Below are positions 42,654 through 51,273 of a DNA stretch of 64,000 bases, piece after piece. The stretch covers positions 67,889-131,888 of the forward strand of contig URFL01000007.1 in NCBI GenBank assembly GCA_900547105.1, written 5' to 3'. The notes beneath the pieces are model-generated. The model worked only from the letters and a program-made list of their open reading frames with translations. It searched no databases and had not been told where the DNA came from. The position numbers were made by a program, and so were the translations under genes. Position 1 is the first letter of the stretch; every line of letters begins with the position of its first letter. This stretch comes from an uncultured Oscillospiraceae bacterium (GTDB lineage: Bacteria > Bacillota > Clostridia > Oscillospirales > Acutalibacteraceae).

Positions 42654-43112
42654 ATGAATTATCAATTTTATCAGCCCAGCACAACAAAGGATGTATGTGG
42701 AAAAGAGTATGCAGACTTGATAAATATGTGCTTTCGATATAGTAAATATTTTTATCTGCGCTTTCAACGCGACTTTTTTGACTTTCCCCATGAGACATGC
42801 GATTCGATGGAGGAACTGAACCCTTATCTGTATCATTCACACGATCAATTTTTAGAGCCAATGTGCGGACCAGGATTGGACCGGATGACGTTTTACTATT
42901 GTAATGACGAAACCCGCCGCCTGTTGCTCGCCAAAACAGATCATCTTTTTGGATGGAATTTCCACAATAGCCCTGCTCCCTTGCCGGAAGATTTAACTTT
43001 TTTTCGAGAGGATGGATCTATCTTTTTTGAACTGGTATCGCACGACATGGATATGGTAGCCTTTCCCGAAACGGGTGAAGGACTGGATGACATATTATCC
43101 AAAGACAACTAG
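42654..43112 (+). CDS. Hypothetical protein in an AT-rich islet
   Basis: A 152-residue protein of unknown function, rich in Asp, Phe and Tyr, with no signal peptide or membrane segment. Near the middle, FYYCNDETRRLLLAKTDHLF looks like a folded enzyme or binding core, but I recognise no motif. ATG 42654 lies just after GGGGGAG; a GTG at 42642 in the same frame is the alternative. GC content is visibly lower than in the flanking trkA and dapB genes. Confidence 0.65.
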   Translation: MNYQFYQPSTTKDVCGKEYADLINMCFRYSKYFYLRFQRDFFDFPHETCDSMEELNPYLYHSHDQFLEPMCGPGLDRMTFYYCNDETRRLLLAKTDHLFGWNFHNSPAPLPEDLTFFREDGSIFFELVSHDMDMVAFPETGEGLDDILSKDN

Positions 43113-43148
43113 CGTAGCAAAGAATGCGGTGGACGAACATACACTTGG

Positions 43149-43382
43149 ATGTCTCGCTTTATTAATCCCCAAGTAAAATTGACCGGATATCAAAAACAAA
43201 TAGAGCAGGACAATCCACAGCAATGGGCAACTTGTCTGCAACAAAATGTGGATGTGATTGAAGAGGCCAAACAGGATCCGGAATATCGAGACGACAGCGA
43301 GGCGCAAGAGGATATGCAAAAACAAATATGCCAACTGCGATATCTTATGCAGCTTCGCAAACAGAAGCAAACAGAAAATTAA
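43149..43382 (+). CDS. Small hypothetical Gln/Lys-rich protein
   Basis: A 77-residue, highly charged and probably helical protein (rich in Gln, Lys, Asp and Glu). It lies 36 bases after the preceding unknown gene on the same strand and ends shortly before a terminator. The ribosome binding site is poor. An antisense frame over it encodes a hydrophobic stretch and was judged a shadow. Function unknown. Confidence 0.5.
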   Translation: MSRFINPQVKLTGYQKQIEQDNPQQWATCLQQNVDVIEEAKQDPEYRDDSEAQEDMQKQICQLRYLMQLRKQKQTEN

Positions 43383-43391
43383 AACACAACA

Positions 43392-43432
43392 CCCCCGCAC
43401 CAAATCGTTTGATTCAGTGCGGGGGCGATTTT
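43392..43432 (+). terminator. Terminator between the islet and dapB
   Basis: CCCCCGCAC and GTGCGGGGG form a strong stem with inner complementary bases (CAAATC/GATT), followed by TTTTG on the plus strand. On the minus strand it could also end the dapB transcript. Confidence 0.8.
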
Positions 43433-43442
43433 GTATTGTTTA

Positions 43443-44204
43443 TCAGTCAGCCGCGGCGACAAGGTCTTTCATCGCGTAAGACCCCGGCTGCTGTTTTTCC
43501 AAAAACAGCGCCGCGTTGATCGCGCCGACCGCGAAAATTTCTTTGGACGCCGCCTGGTGCGACAGGGTGATCACTTCGTCATGTCCGGCGAAGATCACAT
43601 CGTGTTCGCCCACAATGGTGCCGCCGCGGATAGAGGAGATACCAATCTCTTTTTTATCCCGCGGTTGCCGCACCGAATGGCGTTCGAACACATACTGCGG
43701 TTCATAGTTCAAGCCCTGCTTCACCGCGTCCGCCAGCATCAGCGCCGTGCCGGAGGGCGCATCGATTTTGCGGTTGTGATGTTTTTCCAAAATCTCCACA
43801 TCAAAATCGTTGCCAAGCACAGCGGCGGCTTTTTGTGCCAGCTCCATCAGCAGGCTGATGCCCAGCGACATATTGCCGCTGAAAAACACCGGAATGGTCT
43901 GCGCCGCCTGCTTGACAGCATCGATCTGTTCATCACTCAGCCCCGTGGTGGCGATCACCGCGGGCAGGTGGTGCGCTTTGGCATACGCCAGCACGCCCTC
44001 CAGCGCCGAGGGATGCGAAAAGTCGATCAGCGCATCCGCTTCGATATTGCAATTTTCCGGATTGGCATACACCGGATAACCATGCTGACTTTCGGTGTTG
44101 ATGTCGAACCCCGCCACGATCTGGCAATCGCAGCGCTCAGCCGCGCACTGGGTGATCACACGCCCCATTTTGCCGTTGCAGCCGCTCAGGATCAATCTCA
44201 CCAT
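43443..44204 (-). CDS. dapB: 4-Hydroxy-tetrahydrodipicolinate reductase
   Basis: A 253-residue NAD(P)H-dependent enzyme that reduces dihydrodipicolinate to tetrahydrodipicolinate in lysine and diaminopimelate synthesis. The nucleotide-binding motif GCNGKMGRVI is at the N-terminus, and the substrate-binding signature EKHHNRKIDAPSGTAL is present. Start ATG 44204 was preferred over ATG 44216, which lies too close to its AAGGA site. Third gene of the asd-dapA-dapB operon. Confidence 0.96.
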   Translation of the reverse strand: MVRLILSGCNGKMGRVITQCAAERCDCQIVAGFDINTESQHGYPVYANPENCNIEADALIDFSHPSALEGVLAYAKAHHLPAVIATTGLSDEQIDAVKQAAQTIPVFFSGNMSLGISLLMELAQKAAAVLGNDFDVEILEKHHNRKIDAPSGTALMLADAVKQGLNYEPQYVFERHSVRQPRDKKEIGISSIRGGTIVGEHDVIFAGHDEVITLSHQAASKEIFAVGAINAALFLEKQQPGSYAMKDLVAAAD

Positions 44205-44245
44205 CGTTTCACACATCCTTTTTGAGAATATCCGTTACCGGGTGA

Positions 44246-45133
44246 TTATTTCACCAGTCCGTATTTCTTCAGCGCTGCGGCAACCGTCGCTTTGCCTTTT
44301 TCGTCCATCTCATACAGCGGCAGACGGCAGGGACCAACATCCCAGCCCATCTGGTTCAGCGCTTCCTTGACTGGAATCGGGTTGACATCGCAGAACAGCG
44401 CGTTGCACAGCTCCAGATAATGCAGCTGCAAATCGCGGCTGCCTGCCGTATCGCCCGCCATCCATTTGGCAACGATATCGTGCGCCTCGCGCGGTGCCAC
44501 ATTGGACAGCACCGAGATCACGCCTTTGCCGCCCAGCGACAGCAACGGAACGATCTGGTCGTCGTTGCCGGAATACAGGTCAATGTCGCAGGTCGCCGCA
44601 ATTTTGGCAGCCGCCGAAATATTGCCGCTGGCTTCTTTCAGCGCGACAATGTTCGGATGCTTCGCCAGCTCCGCCACGGTGGCGGGCTGAATGGTCACGC
44701 CGGTGCGCGACGGCACGTTGTACAGAATGATCGGCAGATCCACCGCATCGGCGATCGCAGTGTAATGCGCGATCAAGCCGCGCTGCGACGTTTTGTTGTA
44801 ATAAGGCGTCACCAGCAGCAACGCATCCGCGCCCAGCCGCTGCGCCTCGCGCGACAGCTCAATACCGTAAGCGGTGTCGTTGGAACCGGTACCCGCGATC
44901 ACCGGCACACGGCCGTTCGCCTGTTCGATCGCGGTTTTGATCACCTGCGTATGTTCCTCGTGCGTCAGCGTCGAAGACTCGCCTGTGGTGCCGCAGGTAA
45001 TGATCGCATCGGTGCCGTTTTCGATTTGCCAATCAATCAGTTCACGGTATTTGGCGTAATTCACGCTCCCATCCGCGTTCATGGGGGTGACGATGGCAAT
45101 GCCCGCACCGGTGAAAATCGTATTTTTTCCCAT
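44246..45133 (-). CDS. dapA: 4-Hydroxy-tetrahydrodipicolinate synthase
   Basis: A 295-residue TIM-barrel aldolase that joins pyruvate and aspartate semialdehyde. The Schiff-base Lys is in IVALKEASGN, the active-site Tyr in LYNVPSRTG, and the Thr pair in GTTGESSTL. All key catalytic residues are present. It is the middle gene of the operon, 42 bases downstream of asd. Confidence 0.97.
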   Translation of the reverse strand: MGKNTIFTGAGIAIVTPMNADGSVNYAKYRELIDWQIENGTDAIITCGTTGESSTLTHEEHTQVIKTAIEQANGRVPVIAGTGSNDTAYGIELSREAQRLGADALLLVTPYYNKTSQRGLIAHYTAIADAVDLPIILYNVPSRTGVTIQPATVAELAKHPNIVALKEASGNISAAAKIAATCDIDLYSGNDDQIVPLLSLGGKGVISVLSNVAPREAHDIVAKWMAGDTAGSRDLQLHYLELCNALFCDVNPIPVKEALNQMGWDVGPCRLPLYEMDEKGKATVAAALKKYGLVK

Positions 45134-45175
45134 AATGGCTTAACCCCTTTCTATAATATAGAAAATCGTGTGTTA

Positions 45176-46252
45176 TCAGTCCATGTAGCCCTCGGCGCAC
45201 AGCAGCTCAGCCAGCAGCACCGCGCCGCCCGCCGCACCGCGCAGGGTGTTGTGGGACAGACCGACAAATTTGTAATCATACTGCGAATCCTCGCGCAGAC
45301 GACCCAGCGAGATCGCCATACCGCCTTCCAAACCGCGGTGCAGCTTGGTCTGGGGCATATTGTCCTCTTCAAAATAGTGGAGGAACTGTTTCGGGGCGCT
45401 GGGCAGTTCCAGCTCCTGCGGACGGCCGCGGAAGGATTTCCACGCATCCAAAATTTCCTCTTTGGTGGGCTTGTTCTCAAACCGGCAGAACACCGCTGCA
45501 AAGTGACCGTCCGACACCGGCACCCGCAGGCACTGCGCCGTAAAAGCGGGCGTAGTAGCGTTCACGATCTTGTCGCCTTCGATATGACCCCAAATCTTCA
45601 GCGGCTCCTGCTCGGATTTTTCCTCTTCGCCGCCGATATAGGGGATCACATTGTCCACCATTTCCGGCCAGCGCTCAAAGGTTTTGCCCGCGCCGGAGAT
45701 CGCCTGATAGGTGCAGACCAGCGCTTCTTTCAAACCGAATTTGCTCAGCGGGAACAGCGCCGGCACATAGCTTTGCAGCGAGCAGTTGGATTTCACCGCC
45801 ACAAAGCCGCGTTTGGTGCCCAACCGTTTGCGCTGCGCGGGGATGATCTCCGCGTGCTCCGGGTTCAGCTCCGGAATGATCATCGGCACATCCGGCGTGC
45901 CGCGATGCGCGCTGTTGTTGGAAACCACCGGACACTCGGCTTTGGCATACGCCTCTTCCAGCGCGCGGATCTCGTCTTTTTTCATATCCACCGCGCAAAA
46001 CACGAAGTCCACTTTGGAAGCGACCTCGTCCACTTTGGAAGCGTCCAGCATAACCATATCTGCCAGTTTCTCGGGCAGGGGAGCCTGCATTGCCCAGCGA
46101 CCCTCGACCGCCTCTTTATAAGTTTTGCCGGCCGAACGCGGGCTGGCAGCCAGCGCCGTCACATGGAACCACGGGTGATCCGCCAGCAGGGTGGCAAAGC
46201 GTTGCCCCACCATGCCGGTGGCGCCGATGATGCCTACATTAAACGTTTTCAT
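45176..46252 (-). CDS. asd: Aspartate-semialdehyde dehydrogenase
   Basis: A 358-residue enzyme that reduces aspartyl phosphate to aspartate semialdehyde, the branch point to lysine, threonine and methionine. The NADP fingerprint is GATGMVGQRF; the catalytic Cys is in KSNCSLQSYVP. The sequence resembles the archaeal/fungal-like form of the enzyme (for example SGAGKTFERWPEMVDNVIPYIGGEE). ATG 46252 was chosen over the longer frame. It leads the operon controlled by the lysine riboswitch. Confidence 0.95.
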   Translation of the reverse strand: MKTFNVGIIGATGMVGQRFATLLADHPWFHVTALAASPRSAGKTYKEAVEGRWAMQAPLPEKLADMVMLDASKVDEVASKVDFVFCAVDMKKDEIRALEEAYAKAECPVVSNNSAHRGTPDVPMIIPELNPEHAEIIPAQRKRLGTKRGFVAVKSNCSLQSYVPALFPLSKFGLKEALVCTYQAISGAGKTFERWPEMVDNVIPYIGGEEEKSEQEPLKIWGHIEGDKIVNATTPAFTAQCLRVPVSDGHFAAVFCRFENKPTKEEILDAWKSFRGRPQELELPSAPKQFLHYFEEDNMPQTKLHRGLEGGMAISLGRLREDSQYDYKFVGLSHNTLRGAAGGAVLLAELLCAEGYMD

Positions 46253-46307
46253 TTGAGTATCCGTCCTTTCCAATAATGCGCGCATTTCCGATATTTTCCA
46301 TAGACAT

Positions 46308-46332
46308 GAAAAAAACCGGTTGAAAACCGGCC
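46308..46332 (-). terminator. Riboswitch-controlled terminator ahead of asd
   Basis: CCGGTT and AACCGG around a three-base loop, followed on the minus strand by seven T residues. This is the terminator that forms when lysine is bound. Confidence 0.85.
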
Positions 46333-46371
46333 GCCATCATACTATAATAATAACCATTGCGCGTATGCTTT

Positions 46372-46550
46372 TGATTGCGATAGCGCCCCATCATTATATA
46401 TGATGACAGCCGCACGGTTGTTCACCGTGAAGCCAGGACATCGCCCATCCCGAAGAGCGACCCTTCGGCGCCAGCCCCTTTTTCCTGCGGTCAACGGCTC
46501 GGGTGCCTCGCGCGGGATACTGATGGCATGGCGCACCTCTATCCTATGCT
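46372..46550 (-). promoter_or_regulatory. Lysine riboswitch (L box)
   Basis: The minus-strand leader shows the L-box signature: GATAGAGGTGCGCC near the start, CAGTATCC, GGGGCTGGCGCCGAAGG in the middle, and CTGTCATC near the end. Short stem P1 pairs GATAG with CTATC. Lysine binding should let the terminator at 46308-46332 form and switch off asd-dapA-dapB. Confidence 0.92.
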
Positions 46551-46557
46551 TTTGTTC

Positions 46558-46586
46558 ATTGTATCATCTGTATATAGCCTTGTCAA
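46558..46586 (-). promoter_or_regulatory. Promoter of the asd-dapA-dapB operon
   Basis: On the minus strand TTGACA (46586-46581) and TACAAT (46563-46558) are separated by 17 bases, right upstream of the lysine riboswitch. Confidence 0.88.
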
Positions 46587-46665
46587 ATAGTTTTTTGCGC
46601 GGCTTGGACGATTTTAAGAATTTTTAACATACGGCGGCTTTTGATGTGCCGCCGGGGAGGATAAT

Positions 46666-47691
46666 ATGCAAACTCATGACTTTTTTTACGACCTGCCGCA
46701 GGAGTTGATCGCGCAGCATCCGGAGCAGCAGCGGGATCACGCGCGTCTGCTGGTGTTGGATCGCCAAACCGGCGCCTGGCAGGACAAGCACTTTTTTGAT
46801 CTGCCCTCATTTTTGAAACCGGGCGACTGCCTGATCCTCAACGACAGCCGGGTGCTGCCGGCGCGCCTGTACGGCGAGCGCAAGGGCACCGGCGCCCATG
46901 TCGAGTTGCTGCTGCTCAACGACAAAGGGGAAGATGTGTGGGAAGTGCTGGCGGGTCCCGGCAAAAAGGCGCGCCCGGGCATGACCCTGACCTTCGGCGA
47001 CGGCAAGCTGGAAGCGGACGTGCTGGAAGTGATCGAGGGCGGCAACCGGCTCGTAAAATTCCGGTACGAGGGCTCTTTCTTCGCGCTGCTGGAGGAGATA
47101 GGACAAATGCCCTTACCCCATTATATTACCGAGCGGTTGGAGGATTCCGAACAATACCAAACCGTGTATGCCCGCGAGCCGGGTTCGGCGGCGGCACCGA
47201 CCGCCGGGCTGCATTTCACTCCCGAGCTGCTGGACAGCCTGCGCGCACAGGGTATTTCCATCGGCTTTGTCACGCTGCATGTGGGACTTGGCACCTTCCG
47301 CCCGGTCAAGGTGGATAACATCGAAGATCATACCATGCACAGCGAGCACTACGAGCTGCCGCCCGAAACGGCGGAGCTGATCAACCGCACCCGCGAAAAC
47401 GGCGGACGGGTGATTGCGGTGGGTACCACCAGCTGCCGCACGCTGGAAAGCGTGGGGCTGACCAACGGGCGGGTGGAACCCGCCGACGGCTGGACCAGCA
47501 TTTTCATCTATCCCGGCTACCAGTTTCAGGTGCTGGACGGGCTGATTACCAACTTCCACCTGCCGGAAAGCACGCTGATCATGCTGGTCAGCGCCTTTGC
47601 CGGATACGATCATGTCATGGCGGCGTATCGCCATGCGGTGGAGCAGCGCTATCGCTTTTTCAGCTTTGGCGATGCCATGTTGATTGAATAA
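46666..47691 (+). CDS. queA: S-adenosylmethionine:tRNA ribosyltransferase-isomerase
   Basis: A 341-residue enzyme that moves the ribose of S-adenosylmethionine onto preQ1 in tRNA to make epoxyqueuosine. Diagnostic motifs are DFFYDLPQELIAQHPEQQRDHARLLVL at the start, LILNDSRVLPARL, SAAAPTAGLHFTPELL, HVGLGTFRPV and the late SFGDAMLIE. The length is normal. GGAGG precedes ATG 46666. It seems to be a single-gene unit, divergently oriented from asd. Confidence 0.97.
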   Translation: MQTHDFFYDLPQELIAQHPEQQRDHARLLVLDRQTGAWQDKHFFDLPSFLKPGDCLILNDSRVLPARLYGERKGTGAHVELLLLNDKGEDVWEVLAGPGKKARPGMTLTFGDGKLEADVLEVIEGGNRLVKFRYEGSFFALLEEIGQMPLPHYITERLEDSEQYQTVYAREPGSAAAPTAGLHFTPELLDSLRAQGISIGFVTLHVGLGTFRPVKVDNIEDHTMHSEHYELPPETAELINRTRENGGRVIAVGTTSCRTLESVGLTNGRVEPADGWTSIFIYPGYQFQVLDGLITNFHLPESTLIMLVSAFAGYDHVMAAYRHAVEQRYRFFSFGDAMLIE

Positions 47692-47712
47692 CTACTTATT
47701 GCAAAACGGAAA

Positions 47713-47748
47713 ATCGGGGTGGTTCTTGCTTGCAAGAACCACCCCGAT
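47713..47748 (-). terminator. Perfect-stem terminator between convergent genes
   Basis: A 17-bp stem (ATCGGGGTGGTTCTTGC and its reverse complement) with a two-base spacer. The minus strand reads into TTTCCGTTTTG, so it serves best as the end of the minus-strand gene, while also likely stopping queA transcription. Confidence 0.75.
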
Positions 47749-47765
47749 CGTTGTATGATCGTGTT

Positions 47766-48404
47766 TTACAGTTTGGAATAGCCATAGCCGTTGACCATGG
47801 CGTCGATCTTTTGCCCCTGTTTGCACAGTACACAGTCGTGGCTGCTGTAGGTGGCGTAGCCGGGCACATCCTCCGGCCCAAAAATAGCTTTCACCGGAAT
47901 GCCCTGTACCTGATCCACCGCACTGAAGATGGCTGCTACGCCGGACACGCTGCCGCCGTAGTAACGGATACATTCCTCGCTTTTGCGTACCGTGATGCCG
48001 GTCGTGACCGAATCGGTCAGCACCAGCACATGCTTGCCGCGGATCATCGGTTGAATGTTATCGCGGAAGATCATCTGACCGTTGGTATCGTTTTCAGGGG
48101 TGACCACATAAATGGTCTGGTGCGCGTTGATGGACATAAAGCCCGCGCGGGTCAGTTCCTTTGCCAAAAACGCCCCGATGATCTGGGTGCCGTCCATACA
48201 CAAAATGGTATCCACCACGGTTTCGTTGCTGTAAACCGGAGCCAGCGCCTGCGCTGCCAGCTCGGCCTCGCTTTGGCGCGCTTTCAGGGTGGTCATATCC
48301 ATATAATAGTTGATATGGGAATGGCTGGTGACAAAATGCCCCTGCGCAATCTTCAGCGGCACATTACTGTTTCGTGACATAATTTTCATGGTGCGGTTTT
48401 CCAT
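47766..48404 (-). CDS. Phosphoribosyltransferase-like protein
   Basis: A 212-residue cytosolic protein of the PRTase fold, resembling orotate phosphoribosyltransferases. The PRPP-binding motif is VLVLTDSVTTGITVRKS near residue 138 (hydrophobic stretch, then acidic D and S, then TTGIT). Its N-terminal part has LCMDGTQIIGAFLAKEL. Whether it acts in nucleotide salvage or as a regulator is not clear, because the DDVxxTG motif is changed to TDSVTTG. ATG 48404 follows GGAGG at seven bases; the longer frame is rejected. Single-gene unit with its own promoter. Confidence 0.82.
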   Translation of the reverse strand: MENRTMKIMSRNSNVPLKIAQGHFVTSHSHINYYMDMTTLKARQSEAELAAQALAPVYSNETVVDTILCMDGTQIIGAFLAKELTRAGFMSINAHQTIYVVTPENDTNGQMIFRDNIQPMIRGKHVLVLTDSVTTGITVRKSEECIRYYGGSVSGVAAIFSAVDQVQGIPVKAIFGPEDVPGYATYSSHDCVLCKQGQKIDAMVNGYGYSKL

Positions 48405-48450
48405 ACAATGACCTCCTGACTGAATCGGGATATGTGGGTTTGTTTTTATC

Positions 48451-48479
48451 ATTATAGCTAATTTTGAAAATAAATGCAA
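48451..48479 (-). promoter_or_regulatory. Promoter of the phosphoribosyltransferase-like gene
   Basis: On the minus strand TTGCAT (48479-48474) and TATAAT (48456-48451) are separated by 17 bases. Confidence 0.7.
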
Positions 48480-48631
48480 TAGAAATTGATTAACTTTTTA
48501 TGAATTTCGTTGCGCGGCGTGGCGGTGATGTGCAGAATTATTTCAAAAAAGCGCTTGCGTATTTTTTTATAAAGGATTATCATAGAAAACAGTCCAAAAC
48601 CGAAATAAATGATAGCAAGGAGTGCTTATAT

Positions 48632-49144
48632 ATGGCCTTTACTTTGCAGCCGGTGGTAACGGCGCAGGATGTGGAACAAACCGCACAGATGGCGGATGCC
48701 ATCTGGCATGAATATTTTACGCCCATCATCGGGGCGGAGCAGGTGGCGTATATGCTGGAAAAATTCCAATGCGCCGCGGCGATGCAGCGCCAGATTTCGC
48801 AGGAGAATATGCAGTATTTCCGCCTGATGCAGGATGGCGTGATGGTGGGGTATACCGGCATTCGCGAGGAGCCAGACGCACTGTTTTTATCCAAGCTGTA
48901 TCTTGCCAAAGAATACCGCGGTCAAGGGCTGGCGCGCCAGACCATGAATGCGCTGGTGCAGCGCTGCCGGCGACAGGGCCTGTCCAAAATCTGGCTCACC
49001 GTGAACCGGTATAACGCACCGACTATTGCGGCGTATAAGGCGATGGGATTTGTCACGGTGCGGGAGCAACGCGCCGACATTGGCGGCGGCTTTTATATGG
49101 ATGATTTTATTATGGAAAAGCCGATCGATATTGACGAAACCTAA
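48632..49144 (+). CDS. GNAT-family N-acetyltransferase
   Basis: A 170-residue acetyltransferase. The acetyl-CoA-binding motif A is KLYLAKEYRGQGLARQTMNALV (R/Q-x-x-G-x-A-type loop, RGQGLA), preceded by MVGYTGIR and followed by IWLTVNRYNAPTIAAYKAMGF (motif B). The substrate is unknown. ATG 48632 has AAGGAG at nine bases; the frame upstream has no ribosome binding site. It is followed by a terminator at about 49152-49187. Confidence 0.92.
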   Translation: MAFTLQPVVTAQDVEQTAQMADAIWHEYFTPIIGAEQVAYMLEKFQCAAAMQRQISQENMQYFRLMQDGVMVGYTGIREEPDALFLSKLYLAKEYRGQGLARQTMNALVQRCRRQGLSKIWLTVNRYNAPTIAAYKAMGFVTVREQRADIGGGFYMDDFIMEKPIDIDET

Positions 49145-49151
49145 TATGGAT

Positions 49152-49187
49152 ACCGCTGCCGGATGCCGCAAGGCGCCGGCGGTTTTT
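49152..49187 (+). terminator. Terminator after the acetyltransferase gene
   Basis: ACCGC...GCGGT with an inner GCC/GGC stem and a GCAA loop, followed by five T residues. Confidence 0.75.
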
Positions 49188-49231
49188 GCAAGCTATACGA
49201 TTTTTTCGAAAAAAGTGCTATACTATATCGG

Positions 49232-49260
49232 TTGACATTCGGAGCAAATTGCGGTACAAT
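49232..49260 (+). promoter_or_regulatory. Promoter of the uvrBA operon
   Basis: TTGACA (49232-49237) and TACAAT (49255-49260) are 17 bases apart. I did not see a perfect SOS (LexA) operator; GAACATTTG at 49268-49276 resembles only part of one. Confidence 0.85.
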
Positions 49261-49300
49261 ACCATCTAGAACATTTGTTTGATTGGCGGTGAATGGGCAT

Positions 49301-51259
49301 ATGCCGGAGGAAAAATTTCAACTTGTGTCTTCATACCAGCCGACCGGCGACCAACCGGAGGCGATCGACAAGCTGGTGCAGGGGATCGAACGCGGCGATC
49401 GCGAACAGACGCTGCTCGGTGTCACCGGCTCCGGCAAAACCTTTACCATGGCGAATGTGATTGCCCGCGTCAACCGCCCGACACTGGTGCTGGCGCACAA
49501 CAAAACGCTGGCGGCGCAGCTCTGTTCGGAATTCAAGGAGTTTTTTCCGCATAACGCGGTAGAATACTTTGTGTCCTACTACGATTATTATCAGCCGGAG
49601 GCGTATATTCCTACCACCGATACCTATATTGAAAAAGACTCTGCCATCAACGACGAGATCGACAAGCTGCGCCATTCCGCCACCTCGGCGTTGTCCGAAC
49701 GGCGGGATGTTATCATCGTGGCGAGCGTTTCCTGCATCTATTCGTTGGGCGATCCCATCGACTATCGCAGCATGGTGATTTCGCTGCGGCAGGGGATGGA
49801 GAAATCGCGGGATGAGCTGCTGCAAAAGCTGGTGGATCTGCAATATGAGCGCAACGACATCAACTTTGTGCGCAACAAGTTTCGGGTACGTGGCGATGTG
49901 GTGGAGATTTATCCCGCCTACGCCAGCGAAAGCGTGATCCGCGTGGAATTTTTCGGGGACGAGATCGACCGCATCAGCGAGATCAATCCGTTGACTGGTG
50001 AGGTCAAGGGCGTGGTCACCCATGTGGCTATCTATCCCGCTTCCCACTATATTGTGCCGCCGGAAAAAATGCAGGGCGCTATCGCCGAGATTGAGCGCGA
50101 AATGCACGAGCGGGTGGAATTCTTCAAAAGCGAGGGCAAGCTGCTGGAAGCGCAGCGTATCCAGCAGCGCACCCAATACGATATGGAAATGCTGCGCGAG
50201 ATCGGGATGTGCAAGGGCATCGAAAACTATTCCCGTGTGCTGTCCGGGCGTGCGCCCGGTTCCACGCCCTGCACGTTGCTGGATTATTTCCCGGACGATT
50301 ATCTGCTGTTTGTGGATGAATCACACGTTATGCTGCCGCAGGTGCGCGGTATGTACGGCGGCGACTATGCCCGCAAAAAGAGCCTGATCGATTATGGTTT
50401 CCGGCTGCCCAGCGCCTACGATAACCGTCCGCTGAATTTTGATGAGTTTTACGGCCATGTGCACCAGGCGGTGTATGTCAGTGCTACCCCCGGCGAATGG
50501 GAGCGCACCCATAGCACCCAGATTGCGGAGCAGGTGATCCGTCCCACCGGCTTGGTGGATCCCGAAATCATCGTGAAACCGGTGGAAGGGCAGATCGACG
50601 ATCTGATGGAGGAGATTCGTCTGCGTTCCGCCCGGCAGGAGCGGGTGCTGGTGACCACGCTGACCAAAAAAATGGCGGAGGATCTGACCACATTTCTGGA
50701 AAACGCCGGTATCAAGGTGCGGTATATGCACCACGATATTGACACCATGGAGCGCATGGAGATCATCCGTGATCTGCGATTGGGCGAATTTGATGTGCTG
50801 GTGGGTATCAACCTGCTGCGCGAGGGCTTGGATATTCCCGAGGTATCGCTGGTTGCGATTCTGGATGCGGACAAAGAGGGCTTTTTGCGCAGCGAAACCT
50901 CGCTGGTGCAAACCATCGGCCGCGCCGCGCGCAACGCGGGCGGACAAGTCATTATGTATGCGGATACGGTAACGCCGTCGATGGAAAACGCCATTCGCGA
51001 AACCAACCGCCGCCGCGCCATTCAAACGGCGTACAACGAGGCGCACGGCATCGTGCCTAAAACCATTGTCAAGGATGTGCGCGATGTGCTGGAAATCACC
51101 GCGCACGACGAAAAGAAACGCCCGGGCAAACGGCTGACCAAAGCCGAAAAACAGCTGGAAATCGAGCGGCTCACCAAAGAGATGCGCGCCGCCGCGCAGC
51201 TGCTGGAATTTGAACACGCCGCCTATCTGCGGGATAGGATCGCCAAACTCAAAGAATAG
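49301..51259 (+). CDS. uvrB: UvrABC excinuclease subunit B
   Basis: A 652-residue DNA repair helicase-like protein that is loaded by UvrA at lesions and recruits UvrC. It has Walker A GVTGSGKTFTMA near residue 33, YYDYYQPEAY, the beta-hairpin region, DESHVMLPQ (Walker B), helicase motif VGINLLREGLDIPEV and a C-terminal UvrC-binding UVR domain at KEMRAAAQLLEFEHAAYLRD. ATG 49301 was chosen; a TTG at 49283 in frame lacks a ribosome binding site. It is followed by uvrA at 14 bases. Confidence 0.97.
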   Translation: MPEEKFQLVSSYQPTGDQPEAIDKLVQGIERGDREQTLLGVTGSGKTFTMANVIARVNRPTLVLAHNKTLAAQLCSEFKEFFPHNAVEYFVSYYDYYQPEAYIPTTDTYIEKDSAINDEIDKLRHSATSALSERRDVIIVASVSCIYSLGDPIDYRSMVISLRQGMEKSRDELLQKLVDLQYERNDINFVRNKFRVRGDVVEIYPAYASESVIRVEFFGDEIDRISEINPLTGEVKGVVTHVAIYPASHYIVPPEKMQGAIAEIEREMHERVEFFKSEGKLLEAQRIQQRTQYDMEMLREIGMCKGIENYSRVLSGRAPGSTPCTLLDYFPDDYLLFVDESHVMLPQVRGMYGGDYARKKSLIDYGFRLPSAYDNRPLNFDEFYGHVHQAVYVSATPGEWERTHSTQIAEQVIRPTGLVDPEIIVKPVEGQIDDLMEEIRLRSARQERVLVTTLTKKMAEDLTTFLENAGIKVRYMHHDIDTMERMEIIRDLRLGEFDVLVGINLLREGLDIPEVSLVAILDADKEGFLRSETSLVQTIGRAARNAGGQVIMYADTVTPSMENAIRETNRRRAIQTAYNEAHGIVPKTIVKDVRDVLEITAHDEKKRPGKRLTKAEKQLEIERLTKEMRAAAQLLEFEHAAYLRDRIAKLKE

Positions 51260-51273
51260 GAAGGATCGTACCA

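Noticed and set aside
43095..43403. 102-codon hydrophobic minus-strand frame
   Set aside because: Antisense to the small Gln/Lys-rich gene, runs over its terminator side and has no ribosome binding site; kept as a possible alternative only.
44420..46276. 618-codon plus-strand frame over dapA and asd
   Set aside because: Antisense shadow of two firmly assigned enzymes in this region.
46342..46627. Short frames on both strands before asd
   Set aside because: They coincide with the lysine riboswitch, its terminator and promoter.
49268..49276. Possible LexA operator at the uvrB promoter
   Set aside because: GAACATTTG matches only one half of the Gram-positive SOS box; the second half is missing.
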